This document shows, piece by piece, positions 47,945 to 59,263 of a stretch of DNA of 64,000 nt. A program made the position numbers and the translations under genes. The DNA is taken from the NCBI GenBank assembly GCA_948567375.1, contig OX419758.1, forward strand, positions 22,697,001 through 22,761,000, read 5' to 3'. The DNA is from Lunularia cruciata (lineage: Eukaryota > Streptophyta > Marchantiopsida > Lunulariales > Lunulariaceae). A model generated the notes under the pieces. That model searched no databases. It was not told the DNA's origin and worked only from the letters and a program-made list of their open reading frames with translations. The stretch's first letter is position 1. The number at the start of each line of letters is the position of its first letter.

Positions 47945-49171
47945 CTAGAAGAGTGCTTGCCAAAACTTCCCGGTAAATCGAGGATCACGGTCGGAGATGA
48001 GTACACGTGGCATCCCATGATGCTTGAAGACATTGTCAAAGTAGATTTGTGCTAAGGTTGGAGCATCCACGGTATCACAGGTTGGTGCCAAGTGGATTTG
48101 CTTACTAAGCTTATCCACAAACACCACAATTGCGGTGTGTCCTTGTTTTGTCTTTGGCAAGGATGTGATGAGATCCAAGCTCACATGCTCCCAATGAGCG
48201 GATGGAATGGCGAGTGGTTGAAGGAGTCCACTCGGCTTCTGGTTGCTGGCCTTATTCCGTTGGCAACTCTCACATGATCGGACAAAGTCTCGAACATCTC
48301 GTGTCATGTTGGGCCACCACCATTGGCGTTGGAGGGTGCCCAAGGTCTTGTCCACTCCCATGTGACCAGCTATTGGTAAATCATGGGCTTCTTGAAGGTG
48401 CACAAGTCGAAGATCACCTTGGGTTGGAACATAGATCTGGTCTGCATGGAATAAAAGGCCTTCCTTGAAGGAGAAGGTGTTGTACTCCTTGTCGCGTGTT
48501 GTTAGACGACCGTGTACCATTTGGAAGAAGGGATCTTGCTGTAGGGCTAACCGAAACGCGTTATGAACCTTGGGATCAATTGACACCGTCGTAATTGCTG
48601 CCGCGATGAGAGGAAGAGACTTCAAATCAGGTCGTCGTGATAGAGCATCAGGGATGACATGGAACCGATCTGGTTTGTACTCAAGTTTGATGTCGAACAA
48701 TTGGAGTTGCTCTTCCCATCGATGATGTCGACTCTTCATGTGCTCTAGGTGTAAGGTCTGCAACAATGGCTTGTGATCAGTTCGCATGATCACTTGTTTC
48801 CCCAAGAGATAATGCCTCCATACCTTGGTGGCATATACCATTGCAAGTTGTTCCTGATCTCGAGCAGAGTAATTTCTTTCAGCTGTATTTAGTCGGCGAG
48901 ACACAAAGGCAATAGGATGTAGTCCATCTGGAAATTCTTGTTGCAACACAGCTCCAATTGCAAAGTTAGAAGCATCAAAATCAACCACACAAGGTAGTTG
49001 AGGATCATATGGTTGAAGAATGGGTCTTGAAGACACCATATGCTTTAACTTCTGGAATGCTTCTTCATGCTTGGTGGTCCATTGGAAGCTTGAGTTCTTT
49101 CCCAAGAGGTCAGTCAATGGTGCAGCCACGTGAGCATAATAGTGGATGAACCGTCGGTAAAAACTGGCCAA
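47945..49171 (-). pseudogene. RNase H and integrase N-terminal half
   Basis: 408 codons open. RNase H: Asp in VVDFDAS, Glu in DQEQLAM, Asp in MRTDHKPL, end PDALSRR. Integrase: HHCC region HDLPIAGHMG to CESCQRNK, catalytic Asp in HVSLDLITSLP and LISDRDPRF. Ends in TAG at 47945-47947, one residue group before the catalytic Glu. Confidence 0.9.
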
Positions 49172-49917
49172 TCCGTTGAACGCTCGTACTTCGGTAGCAT
49201 CTTTCGGGGTAGGCTAATCAGTAATGGCCTTGATCTTCTCTTCTTCCATCTTGATCCCCTCTGATGAGATCTTATGACCCAAGAAGGTAACCTCCTTCTG
49301 CCAAAAAGCACACTTTGACTTCTTGCAGTAAAATTTCCACTGTCGTAGTCGTCTTAGGACTTCTCGCACATGATTCATGTGTTCTGCCTTTGTCTTACTA
49401 TAGATTAAGATATCATCACTACCACAGACTGATCCAATAGCCCCTCCAACACCTGATGCATCTGATCCATGAAGACTGCTGGAGCATTAGTGAGTCCAAA
49501 AGGTAGAACTCTCCACTCAAAATGTCCATACCTTGTACGAAAGGCAGTCTTTTTCACGTCCTCTCCTTCAATAGGAATTTGCCAATAGCCGCTACGAAGA
49601 TCTAGCTTGGAAAAGTATCGTGCTCCACTTAATTGATCAAGCAAGTCATCAATCCGAGGCAAGGGATATGCATTCTTCACGGTTTGCTTATTGAGCCCAC
49701 GGTAATCAATACAGAAATGAAGTCCTCCATCCTTCTTTGGAACAAATAGTACCGGTATTCCCCAAGGGGAGGTACTATGTCGTATGAAATCCTTCTCCAA
49801 CAACTCTGTAAGTGTTGTTCGCAACTCCTCCAACTCCTTTGGTGAGAGCCGATAGATTGGTCTACTCACTGGAGTACTCTTGAAGGGCATACCTCGATCT
49901 TGAAGGGCATACCTCAA
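49172..49917 (-). pseudogene. reverse transcriptase, frameshifted at the catalytic box
   Basis: 49405-49917 covers RT from [13 protein letters not shown] through [10 protein letters not shown] and LPFGLTNAP to QSVVV. Immediately after, the DDILIYSKT box continues in another frame and the Tyr-Xaa of YxDD is missing, so a small deletion hits the active site. A further stop (TAG for the usual Trp of DWP) lies near 49214-49216. Confidence 0.88.
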
Positions 49918-50678
49918 TCAGAGGGTAATCCCTTTGGCAGATCATCCGGAAACACATCTGCAAACTCTTGAACTATCCGATCAACCGTCGCTTGATGCGG
50001 CATTTGGCCCTCCTCAGATTGTTCTTGTGCAATCGGCTTGATCCACACCGCGAATACAGACTTATCTTCCTCCAAAGCTTGCTCTATTGCTGCTTCATTA
50101 ACAAACTTCCCTTCTAGGGACTCATCTCTCTTCCGAGCTTGCTCCATGGTTGCCTTCCTGGCAAACTTCCCATCTTGGGACTCATCTCCCTTCCAGATTC
50201 GCTCTATGGCTACCTTCTCAACAAACTTCCCATCTTGGGACTGACTATTCTTAGGTGTCTTACTCAGAGGTGCCAAACAACCTAATCGGAAATTCCTACC
50301 TTGGTGTTGTACTTGAATTTGGTGTCGGGTCCAATCAAATTGAACCTTATGACATTCAAGCCAAGGTAGACCCAGAATGATATCATAGTGTAGAGGTGCC
50401 ACTACAAACCTCATACACTCCAAATACTCCTTCCCAATCTTGAAGGTAACAGGATGCAAGGTGCGGAATGCAGAACCCTTTCTACCATCCGCCATCATCA
50501 AACTACTTCCAATCACTGGCTTGATAGGAATACCCAATTCCTTTGCTACTTGCATAGACATGCAATTCTCTGAACTTCCAGAATCAACCAAAATTCTACA
50601 ACCCCGATTAGATATTATACCTTGCAAGTGAAGCAAACTTGCATAGGTCGAGCCTTCAATCCCATTGGAACTAATCAA
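49914..50678 (-). pseudogene. aspartic protease region
   Basis: 254 codons. ILVDSGSSENCMS is the active site and DIILGLPWLECHKV closes the fold. Then comes a spacer of three similar ~20-residue repeats (DGKF-V-K-A around 50050-50250) before the RT. The start is not authentic; gag reads into it through a frame change near 50690. Confidence 0.87.
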
Positions 50679-50725
50679 GCTCCCAGTAGGCGGCTCGAAA
50701 TCTCCTACTGGGATTCCTCGTTTCC

Positions 50726-51604
50726 CTAATCATTCCGCTCCACAACCTCCACTTGGGCAACTTGTCGAGGTCGTCCATTCTTGAGTGGACATTCAGCAAT
50801 GCAATGCCCCAACTGGCGACAATAAAAACAACCTCCATTTTGTCGTAATCTTTCTCTATCTGCTGTGCCAAGTGGTCTTCGTTGGATAGCATCAATCTCC
50901 ATTGGTACCGGTTCTTCCACTCGTGGTACTGGTGGGTTTTGTGTAGGTCGAGGTCTAGACCAAGTTGTCGCAACTAAGGAATCAAAACGCTCAGCCAATT
51001 GCATGGCTTGTTCTACATTCTGTGGCTCTCGCATGGTCATCTCCAATCTGGTTCGTGACTTCAATCCTCGCACAAATCGATCCAAAACTTCAGCTTCTTG
51101 GATATCTGGAATTTGCATGATGATATTCTGAAATTGTGTGATGTAGCTTCTCACTGAGCCAATCTGCCTCAACTCCGCCAATTTATCTCGTGCAGCTCGG
51201 GTGGCATTTATAGTCTAAAATCGACCAAGTATTGCATCCTTGAATTCTGCCCATGTAAAAATTGGTGTAACAATTTGTCGTTCAGCTCTTTCTACTCGGA
51301 ATCGCCACCAAAGTTTTGCCACTCCATCCAATTGGCTAGAAGCCAAGAGAATTTGTTTCCGCTTGTCTTGAAGATTGGTGGCTTCAAAGTAACGTTCACA
51401 GTCAAACACAAAATTCTCCACTGTGCCTAGAAGATTCTTGCCTTCAAACACCTTGGGTTTCGGAAATCGAATGCGATCTTCTCCATCTTGAATTGGTGCT
51501 CTGTCTATCTGTTCTCGTCGTTGCTGGTCTCGTTCATCCAACAATCGAGTAAGATGCTCGATTTGTTGTTGCATTGCAAGGATAACATCCGGTATTGCCG
51601 CCAT
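50726..51604 (-). pseudogene. gag
   Basis: ATG 51604 begins MAAIPDVILAMQQQIEHL. The capsid part includes FEGKNLLGTVENFVFDCERYF and AKLWWRFR. TAG at 51215-51217 interrupts, then 50726-51181 holds the rest with the CCHC knuckle CFYCRQLGHCIAEC. About 260 bp separate the start from the primer site, a normal leader. Confidence 0.88.
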
Positions 51605-51862
51605 CGCTACTACTCTATTCCACTACCCGCAATTTATCTAGTTGATTAACACGTAGATACAACACGTCCACCGTTCTCCATAAGTTACAACTGGAAGTAT
51701 CAAGGGTTCCTCTGACACGGTGATCATATGTAGAAAATCCTGCCCAAAGCGTGAGGTGATGAATTGTGTGAAACGATGCTTTGGTAATATCTGGACATGA
51801 AAGTCCCAATGGTTTGGCGGAAGTGGATTTGGTGGTCCATAAATTCCATCCATCCCATTCCT

Positions 51863-51874
51863 GCTCTGATACCA
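51863..51874 (-). promoter_or_regulatory. primer binding site (initiator tRNA-Met)
   Basis: Minus-strand TGGTATCAGAGC, one base inside the 5' LTR, exactly the common plant iMet primer site. Confidence 0.93.
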
Positions 51875-51875
51875 A

Positions 51876-52298
51876 TGTAAAAGACCGAAACCGAGGAGAG
51901 AAATAGGAGAATGGAAGCTCACATTGGGACACTTGAATGAGGGAAAAATCCGAATGCCTAGCATGAGCTTCGGCCTTGGTATTTATAGGTAGCATACAAG
52001 ACCCTTGAAGCTTCTCAAGAAGTTTCCTTGAGCCGCTTTCTTGGAGTGCAAGCCAAGTTAACTAGGAAGCTTCTCAAGAAGCTTCCTTCTAGAAGCCGCC
52101 TACTTGGCGTGCAAGCTAAGCTAGTTAGAAGCTTCTAGAAGCTTCCTTCTAGAAGCTACCTGCTTAGGGCGCAAGTTAGCTAGTTGGGAAGCTTCCTAAG
52201 AAGCTTCTTAGATGCTTCTAGAATATTCTAGGCTATTTTGTCTTATTCTCTACTTCGTAAGCCCGACTAACTTCGTCACTAAACTCCATATTGTTACA
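51876..52298 (-). repeat. 5' LTR of chromovirus
   Basis: 423 bp, TATA at 51980-51987 (minus), four-unit heat-shock element at 52128-52145. Four differences from the 3' LTR by eye. Confidence 0.96.
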
Positions 52299-52303
52299 AT
52301 ATC

Positions 52304-54245
52304 TTTAGGCATTAGTGTATTCCTAAATATTCATTTGGAGTCGGTCCTCCTATAGGTGGATGTTGAGAACACTTTTAATAGTGTCTCACAAGAATCCATC
52401 TTTAGAGAGCTTAGGGAGGCTGGTGGATCATTGCTGAGTCTTCTTCCTTTGATGCAGTCTTTTTATGGCTCTCTTGCTTCCCTTTACTACCAACACGATT
52501 GTTCACAAGAGAGAGTAATCATCTTGGAGTCAGCTATTGGTACACATCCGGGAGATCCTTTAAGGGGGCCCTTATTTTCCATGGCTCACTTTAGAGCTCT
52601 CCTATCTACTACTTTGGCCATTTGCCTCCTTGGAAAATGATGCACACATTGTGGGCTTGTAGATCTGATTAGGCATGCCTTTGACTACTTGACTACCCAA
52701 CTACATCTAGTAGGCTTGAGAGTCAAGGTATCAAAGTGCAAGGCATGGTCCCCTTTAGGTATTCCTCCTCACCTTGGGCTTCCAAAGGAATGTGTCACCT
52801 CTACAGATAGATTATGTGTTCTTGGAGTGCCAATGGGATTTGAGGATTTTTTCACTTGCTTCTTAGATGCTACCCTTGTAAAAGATGTTCTCCATGTGGA
52901 TGACTTTCTGGTATTAAGAGATCCACAAGTGGCATTTGGTATACTCTCCTCTTGTATTTCTCATTGACCATCTTACCTCATTCATATAGTTCTTCTCTCC
53001 TCGTCCTTCCTACCATGTATGAGAGCCTTTGATAGGAGGGTTATGGGAGCCTTTGGTGATATTATTGGACCAAGGACATTTTTGAGTGTGTGATATTAGG
53101 CACAAAGATAAATGGCTTTGCCAATGTTTTGTGGAAGGGTTGGCTTGCTATCTATGGAGGAGATGGCACCTTTAGCATTTTGGGTAGTTGGGCTTTCTTG
53201 GCACCTCTACTTTCCTCTCATTTTGTGGTTGTTGATAAGCCGATTTTGAAGACTTATGTGACAGAGGTAGAGGGGAGATCCTTTACTCTCAAGATGTTAT
53301 TGTAGAAGACAAGAGATAGTTTATCCCCACATGCACAAAAGGACTTTCCATCTTTTGCTTCACTATTGTCAGATTGGACTGGAGGTTTATAGTATTCCTT
53401 GATGGAGCAACAATGTGAGCATATACTACATTCTCTCTTAGTTGACTCATCCATTCCTCAGGCTACTAGAGCACATCTTTGCTCTTGCTCCAACAAGGAG
53501 GCAGGCTCTTGGATCCTAGCTTGACTGTGCATTAGGGCATTTTGACTTGCATCAGCTACTTTCTCTATATCGATGAGGTTTCACCTAGGTTTGGTCCACC
53601 AATCTTCATCTTCATTACTCACTTGTGAGTGTGGTTCTACACTAAATGCAACAATGGTTCATATGACATGGCATCCTTTTGGAGGACAAAGGATAGCTAC
53701 CCATGATGCTACTAGGGACATAATGTTTGTTGTGGCTTGGAGGGAGCATTTGTATGCTTTGCAAACAACACATCTTAGGGCAGACTTATTCTTGGTCTGA
53801 GATGATCAAGTGACAATAGTAGATGTTGTGGTTACAGACCCTATGCAGGATATAATTTCAGAGGGAGTGATTACCCATCCCCCTAGATGGGCGGTGAGTG
53901 CATCAACAGGTTGCAAGGTCTCCAAGTAAAGGAGCATGCAGCAAGGTCACCTCTTTGTTGCTCTAGCCTTGGAGTTATATGGAGCAATGGACATGGTGTT
54001 TGACATATTTTTTCTGGAGTGCACAAGGGCTTATCATGTTAGGCGCCAAGAGGTACCACTCTCGCTTTCATACTTTGTAACATATTTTAGATAACTTGTG
54101 TCCATTTCTCTTCAAAAGGCAGTGGTTAGTGCAATCCATAGGAAAGCAATCACATTAGGTGATGTTTCTTCAGATGCTCTAATTGTTTGTAGACCGTATT
54201 ACTTGCACAACTTGGATGTCTTAGGTGCGGTAGGGCAGATTTCTC
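52304..54245 (+). pseudogene. R2-like polyprotein RT to C-terminus, copy 2
   Basis: Resumes with motif A VDVENTFNSVS (Asp 52359-52361) in the 94-codon stretch 52356-52640. Motif C reads Glu-Asn-Asp instead of Ala-Asp-Asp near 52635, so the polymerase is dead. 52689-52967 matches the post-catalytic block (KCKAWSPLG, LCVLGVP). 53573-53800 carries CECGSTLN with the last Cys of the CCHC changed. The terminal block to about 54245 is frameshifted. Confidence 0.78.
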
Positions 54246-54489
54246 ATATAGACTCTATTGGGGCTTAGCCCCATTTTACCTTTTTTGTCTCTCCCTTGAA
54301 CAGCTTGATGGGGTCTTCCCATCTTTCATTTTTTCTATGTGATTGCCCTTGAGCTTAATAAGGCAGATTTCTTATATAGACTCTATTGGGGCTTAGCACC
54401 ATTTTACCATTTTCATCTCTCCCTTGTATGGCTTGATGGGATCTTCCCATCCTTCATTTTTTCTATATGATCGCCCTTGAGTTTCATAA
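54234..54489 (+). repeat. 128-bp tandem duplication of the R2-like 3' end
   Basis: GGCAGATTTCTCATATAG and the following hairpin tail occur twice, 128 bp apart. The second unit ends at the TSD. The first unit is joined to the coding end. Confidence 0.88.
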
Positions 54490-54631
54490 ACCCAATCTTT
54501 GAGAACATGAGAACATTGGGGTATCAAAGTTGAAATTGACAGGACTATAAGAGGAGAGGGCTATTTCCGTAAGGATTTGGTTCGAGACTTGTAAAGTTCC
54601 CAAATTCTCTATAAAACTCACACAAAATCTT

Positions 54632-55005
54632 TGTATGGGTGTAGAAGACTTGTAGGGGCTCCTTTAAATCAAACCCTCACTAGATTTATTGAGGTTTACG
54701 AAGGGTATTAGATTAAATAGTTTATGGATGTAGAACATTTTTAGGGGCTTTTCAAATCAAAACCCCCACTAGATTTACTAAGTTTATGCGATGTGTGAGG
54801 TCAAATATTTTTATAGATATAGAACACTTTTAGGGACCCTTTCTAATCAAACCCCCACTAGCTTTACTGAGGTTTACGATATGGATTTGTATGCTTAGGT
54901 AAAATACTTTTATGGATGAAAAAGACTTTTAGGGTCCCCTTTCAAATCAAACTCCCCATTAGATTTAATGTGATTTACGTGATGTATTAGGTGCAAGTTT
55001 TGGTA
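54632..55005 (+). repeat. four-unit ~90-bp tandem repeat
   Basis: Units begin at about 54632, 54723, 54813 and 54912 (ATGGATGTAGAAC-like), each with TTTTAGGG, AATCAAACCCCCACTAG and GTTTACG blocks. Spacing is 91, 90 and 99 bp. The S2 paralogue at 8615-8700 has one unit. Confidence 0.85.
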
Positions 55006-56390
55006 AGAATAATATTAACGAGAGCTGAAAGCTTTGCTTGTCTGGGTAAACTTGATGAGAACATGCAAAGAATCTCTTAATTTGGAAACGGGACATACAT
55101 TCCCAACAACTTACCCTCGCAAATCCAGTTCTATGAATCGCAGTTATGATTTGCAGGATACTCTATAACCATAAAATCGGGGAGACGGTCATTTCGTTAG
55201 GATTTTGTAGGGGCATGTAAAGTTCCCCTGGAGTAATTCAAAAATCTTGCCAACCGTCGTCAATCATTTTTATCATTTCTTCCGACTTTGGGTAAAATTT
55301 GGAGAATGTTTGGTTATGTTCCATTAATTGCAAGTATATTCTAATTTTTTAGTTATTAGGCATTAATAGGACACAAAGCTTTACTGTTAATATTTTGATC
55401 ATTGGCATCACTCCTCCCAACATACTACAAGTATTCAGAAGTAGTCATATGTCTTCGAATATAAAACACCCATCCGATACAAAGAAAAGATTACAAAGTC
55501 ATTATGAGTTGAACATTTTGTACGCAAATGATCGAAGAAATTTTATTTTATTCATATACATAAATGCTAAAAAGATAGAGAAAGTTGAGGAAATTGTGAA
55601 TATGGATCTTGAAAAGTGGAATTCAACAAGCACTGAATGCTTTCCCGAAATATAACTATCAATATAATAATAATCTAATATTATAACCCAAAATATAACT
55701 ATAACAAGGTGTAGGTGCTTTTATTCCTTTTCTTGCAACTGGGAATTTGATTGTAGGTCCAACATGGATTTTGATGCTTTAGAGAATGAAAATTCATTGA
55801 TATAATCAAAGGGATCTTATTGAGGCTCGGTAGAAGATTTTCCCCTAAAATGTTATTAAGATTTTTTGAGCAAAATATCACTTTTTATATTTTTGGACTT
55901 GTTCTTTTGTAGAATCTTTTTTGTGGAGAATCCCTTATAAAAATCTTTCTGTTTGATAGTTTAACTCTCTCTAGAAATCTTATCATAGTTTTACACATAA
56001 TATCACTTTTATCTAGGTATCTTTATTAAAATTTAACATAAACATGGTAAAATCCATTTTACAAGCATTTACTTTAGCAATATATACTTAATTATATACT
56101 TAATATACAAGGACATAAATAAACAATCAACCTGAAATATCTGTACAAGAACATACATGAAGTTTTCTTTTCTAAAAGAAGATTTGTGTTTCAATTATTA
56201 TACATAATGTAATAACTAGCTTTCTTTAGAGAGTAGGTATTAGATTTATTTAGGTATTATAATTTTTTCCCATGTCATTTGGATTTCTATAATTTAGATA
56301 ACATTATAAAAATTTCTGTCATCCTTTCAGAGTAGTCAAATACATAAATAAGTTAGAAAATCAAAATACATGGTTATAGGTGTTGCACAA
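55006..56390. other. unassigned sequence
   Basis: No match elsewhere in the window. An 86-codon frame at 55395-55655 has no recognised motif and I do not call it a gene. Confidence 0.35.
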
Positions 56391-56455
56391 TCAAGGTGAC
56401 AGTTAATAATGTAAAATCCAAGATCAATATTTGCATCCATATGTGTGTAAATCAA

Positions 56456-57005
56456 TAAGACTTTTCACTGGATAGCTAATTTGATCCGTATATATCCTAA
56501 ATTTGTAATCCAAAACTAAGAAAATGAATAAAAGTAGTGATAATCAAAATGAAGAAGAGCCTTTTAGTGAAAGATATTGTATATATATGAGATGAGTCTA
56601 TCACTATCATTTATAGTTTCTAAGGATAATATTCAAAAATATTTTGGATGCAAGATAAATGGACTATTGGGCCATGAAAATATACTTAATGTTATGAGAT
56701 TCAACTATCAACTGCCTAAAATGTTTAATGTCATATTCGACCCAAATAATTCTTAACAACCTGATCTTTATGAGAAGTGCAACCTCCTCATTTCTATTAC
56801 TTACGTGTATCACTAATTTCCACCGAATGATGAGATATGGATAAATTTTACAATCTAGATCAAAGAAACCTATTTTTTAAGTGCTTCAAGACAGCCCCAA
56901 CATAAAATACTTTTCTCTATCTACTGTATTCATTTTCTTAGTTTGGGATTAGAAATTTAGGATCTATTATGGGTCAAATTAGCTGTCCAGTGAATAATCT
57001 TATTA
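56456..57005. repeat. large imperfect inverted repeat
   Basis: 56456-56537 (CACTGGATAGCTAATTTG... AAATGAATAAAAGTAG) is the reverse complement, with substitutions, of about 56925-57005. The spacer is about 390 bp. Confidence 0.75.
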
Positions 57006-57183
57006 ATTTATTATTTTCTAATCATTTATTGAAATTCATAAAGAAATAGTTCTATATATGGTCTTTCAAATTTTTATAACCATTAATATGAAAAAGGAAT
57101 CTATTTAATCCAAAGGGAAGTACTATGAATGATATTCTCAAGATGAGCATATGTACACTTTCTACAAGCTAAGATTAGATGAG

Positions 57184-58159
57184 AAGTGAACAATGGGAAG
57201 GAAGAACTATTCGAGGAAGGAAAACTAGTAATTGGATATATGTTCAACAAGAAGTTTATTAAAGAATATAAGAATTACTATGGATCTTTCTAGGAACTAA
57301 GTAGACTATATAGACTTGGTAGTAAGAGGTCAATAAATATTCTTATTTATTATGACTAGGAATTAAGGATTGTGTAATTTGATCAGGAAATGAATGACTA
57401 ATTTCTATAAGAAACAAGAGGATAACGATATTGAGTATAAATGTTAAGACTTTTGGGCCATCTTTTTGAATTTGGAGTGCATTTATTTAAACCTTTTTTT
57501 AACTATCTTCATTATGTTTTCTCTTTGCTTCTGGTCTTCTACAACCAATTACTCATATCTAAGGAGCTTATAAAATAGATCAAATTAGCTTTACATTATA
57601 AGTATATTAAAAATGTACACAAATTAAGAACAATAGTGAAAGTATGCATATTTGCATTGATATTTGGAACCTTGAGTAAATTAAATGATAATTTTCACCT
57701 CAATTTTCTATCTACAAATAATAGCAGTAAATAAATAATAAAGACAACTTTTAAATGTATTACATCTTTTGGAGAAAACCTAATAGTAAAAGAAGGTAAC
57801 TTATTGACCTAGTAGATGGGTGATAATACTTCTTTTAGTTGAAGTAGTACTGAAATGTCTCTTAATAGTGGCTCGACTTAGTTCAACTCTTTTTGCGTTG
57901 GCTAATATTTATGTTGATATGGGAGCTCTTCTCTTAATAAGGTAATTTCTATTTCTATATAATTTCTTAATAAGGTAATAAGGTTGAAATGTCCTCGTCC
58001 ACAACATTTCAAGTGAAGCTCTTCAAGGAAAGCCTTCCAATATGTTATCGTACATCTATTAAAACGTCTCATTTATGCATATATCATACATTTATAAATT
58101 TGTATGAAAAATAATTACACAAAGGAAAGGAAGAGAAGATACTACATGAAAGCATGAAA
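57184..58159. other. AT-rich unassigned sequence
   Basis: No gene. A scrap at about 57634-57680 resembles 60538-60580 of the PIF/Harbinger-like region (GTATGCA-ATTTGCAT-GATATTTGGAACCT). Confidence 0.4.
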
Positions 58160-58350
58160 AAATATAACAACAAACTAATATGCTTAAGCATGGTCGATTT
58201 GCATGTGTTGTATCCGACGATTAGAGACTAGAACACCATCATTGATGGGATAGAGTGATCGTCATACATGGTTGATACTATAGTTTAGTTTTAGTCTCTT
58301 ACCTTCCTTTAATTTGAAGTCCGCATGTACCGAATGACTTGTCATAAATT
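58160..58350 (+). repeat. S1-related fragment
   Basis: GCTTAAGCATGGTCGAT and the following text match 3060-3200 of S1. A third, short, diverged copy. Confidence 0.55.
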
Positions 58351-58874
58351 TTTCTTCTTTCCGATCAATGGGGTTATACTCTTCTTGCATTCACCTATCA
58401 GCAGGAACTCTAAAATATTCAAATGTGAAATATGTTCACTTTTCATCATATATAATAATATAATTGATAGATTTTTCAATATATATATACACTTGGTAAA
58501 TTTGGGCAATATAAAGTATATAATAAAATTAGTTTTTATTTTGTATCTAATTTTTATTAAATATTAAAAATTCACAATTTATATTTCGAATTTATTTTGG
58601 AGCTTGAAATGTGCATATACACATGTTGGTGCATGTTGTGTTAACGGACTGAATTTATAAAATAATTTCCAAAGCATTATTTATGCAAAATCAGTATTTA
58701 TGTAAGAAGGACCTTTCGACCATTGCGAATGGCGCTTGGCCCCAAGACCGAGTGAATGACTCCAGCATGAGAGAGTGGAGCGGATCGCAATATAGTGGAA
58801 AACATATCTATCTGCATGACCTCCCTCTAAGCCTGACTAAGCGCTAGGCATTAGGGTATTTCAGTAATAAAATA

Positions 58875-58974
58875 AAGGAGGGAAAAGGCGACCGTGCTGA
58901 GAACACGAAGGATGGGAAGACCCCATCAAGCCATACAAAGGAGAGACGAACACGGTAAAATGGTGTTAGGCCCC
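58875..58974 (-). mobile_element. short R2-tail retroposon, copy i, with 8-bp TSD
   Basis: About 100 bp. The minus strand reads from GGGGCCTAACACCATTTTACC to GGTCGCCTTTTCCCTCCTTT. AATAAAAT flanks at 58867-58874 and 58975-58982 (one base may belong to either side). The hairpin is degraded on one arm. Confidence 0.75.
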
Positions 58975-59226
58975 AATAAAATATACACCTGTAAGATCCA
59001 TAAAATGTTTTATAGGGTCCCCAAGAGTAGTGTGCATTTGAATGATTTTAACCATAAAAGATTAACAGGTTATATGATTTTGATCAATTGTTTTAATTAT
59101 TTTTATTTTGATTACAGACTCTATGGGTTATGGACAACCCCATAATTATACCGGTGTTGAAAGAGTCAGTTCATAAAATTGTATTTGGTTACAGATGTAC
59201 AGGGGTTTCAAATTTAAGTTTTTGGA

Positions 59227-59263
59227 GCACCCATATGAATCCATAATGGGTTCATATGGGTGC
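59227..59263. other. short perfect-arm hairpin
   Basis: GCACCCATATGAATCC and GGGTTCATATGGGTGC form 16-bp arms with one mismatch and a short loop. The function is unknown; it could be a remnant terminal inverted repeat junction. Confidence 0.6.

Larger units (their letters stand above)
46661..52298 (-). mobile_element. young Ty3/gypsy chromovirus, complete but broken
   Basis: 5,638 bp on the minus strand. Both LTRs are 423 bp with TG...CA ends, and ATATC flanks it at 46656-46660 and 52299-52303. It carries an initiator tRNA-Met primer site, gag, protease, RT, RNase H, integrase, chromodomain and a polypurine tract in canonical order. By eye the LTRs differ at four positions. It is inserted in the R2-like copy 2. 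Several single lesions disable the polyprotein. Confidence 0.96.
44943..54484 (+). mobile_element. R2-like non-LTR retrotransposon, copy 2, split by chromovirus
   Basis: TSD CATAAACC at 44935-44942 and 54485-54492; empty site at 8470-8477. After removing the nested 5.6-kb element it is about 3.9 kb, the same layout as copy 1 with a slightly longer leader. Its 3' tail is duplicated in tandem. Confidence 0.87.
54485..57183. repeat. paralogous segment S2, copy 2, right part (rearranged)
   Basis: Matches 8470-8700, then 8760-8895 (at 56393-56540), then 8810-9192 inverted (at 56636-57008), then 9860-10025 (at 57020-57183). A 1.7-kb stretch (54700-56390) has no counterpart in copy 1. Confidence 0.7.
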
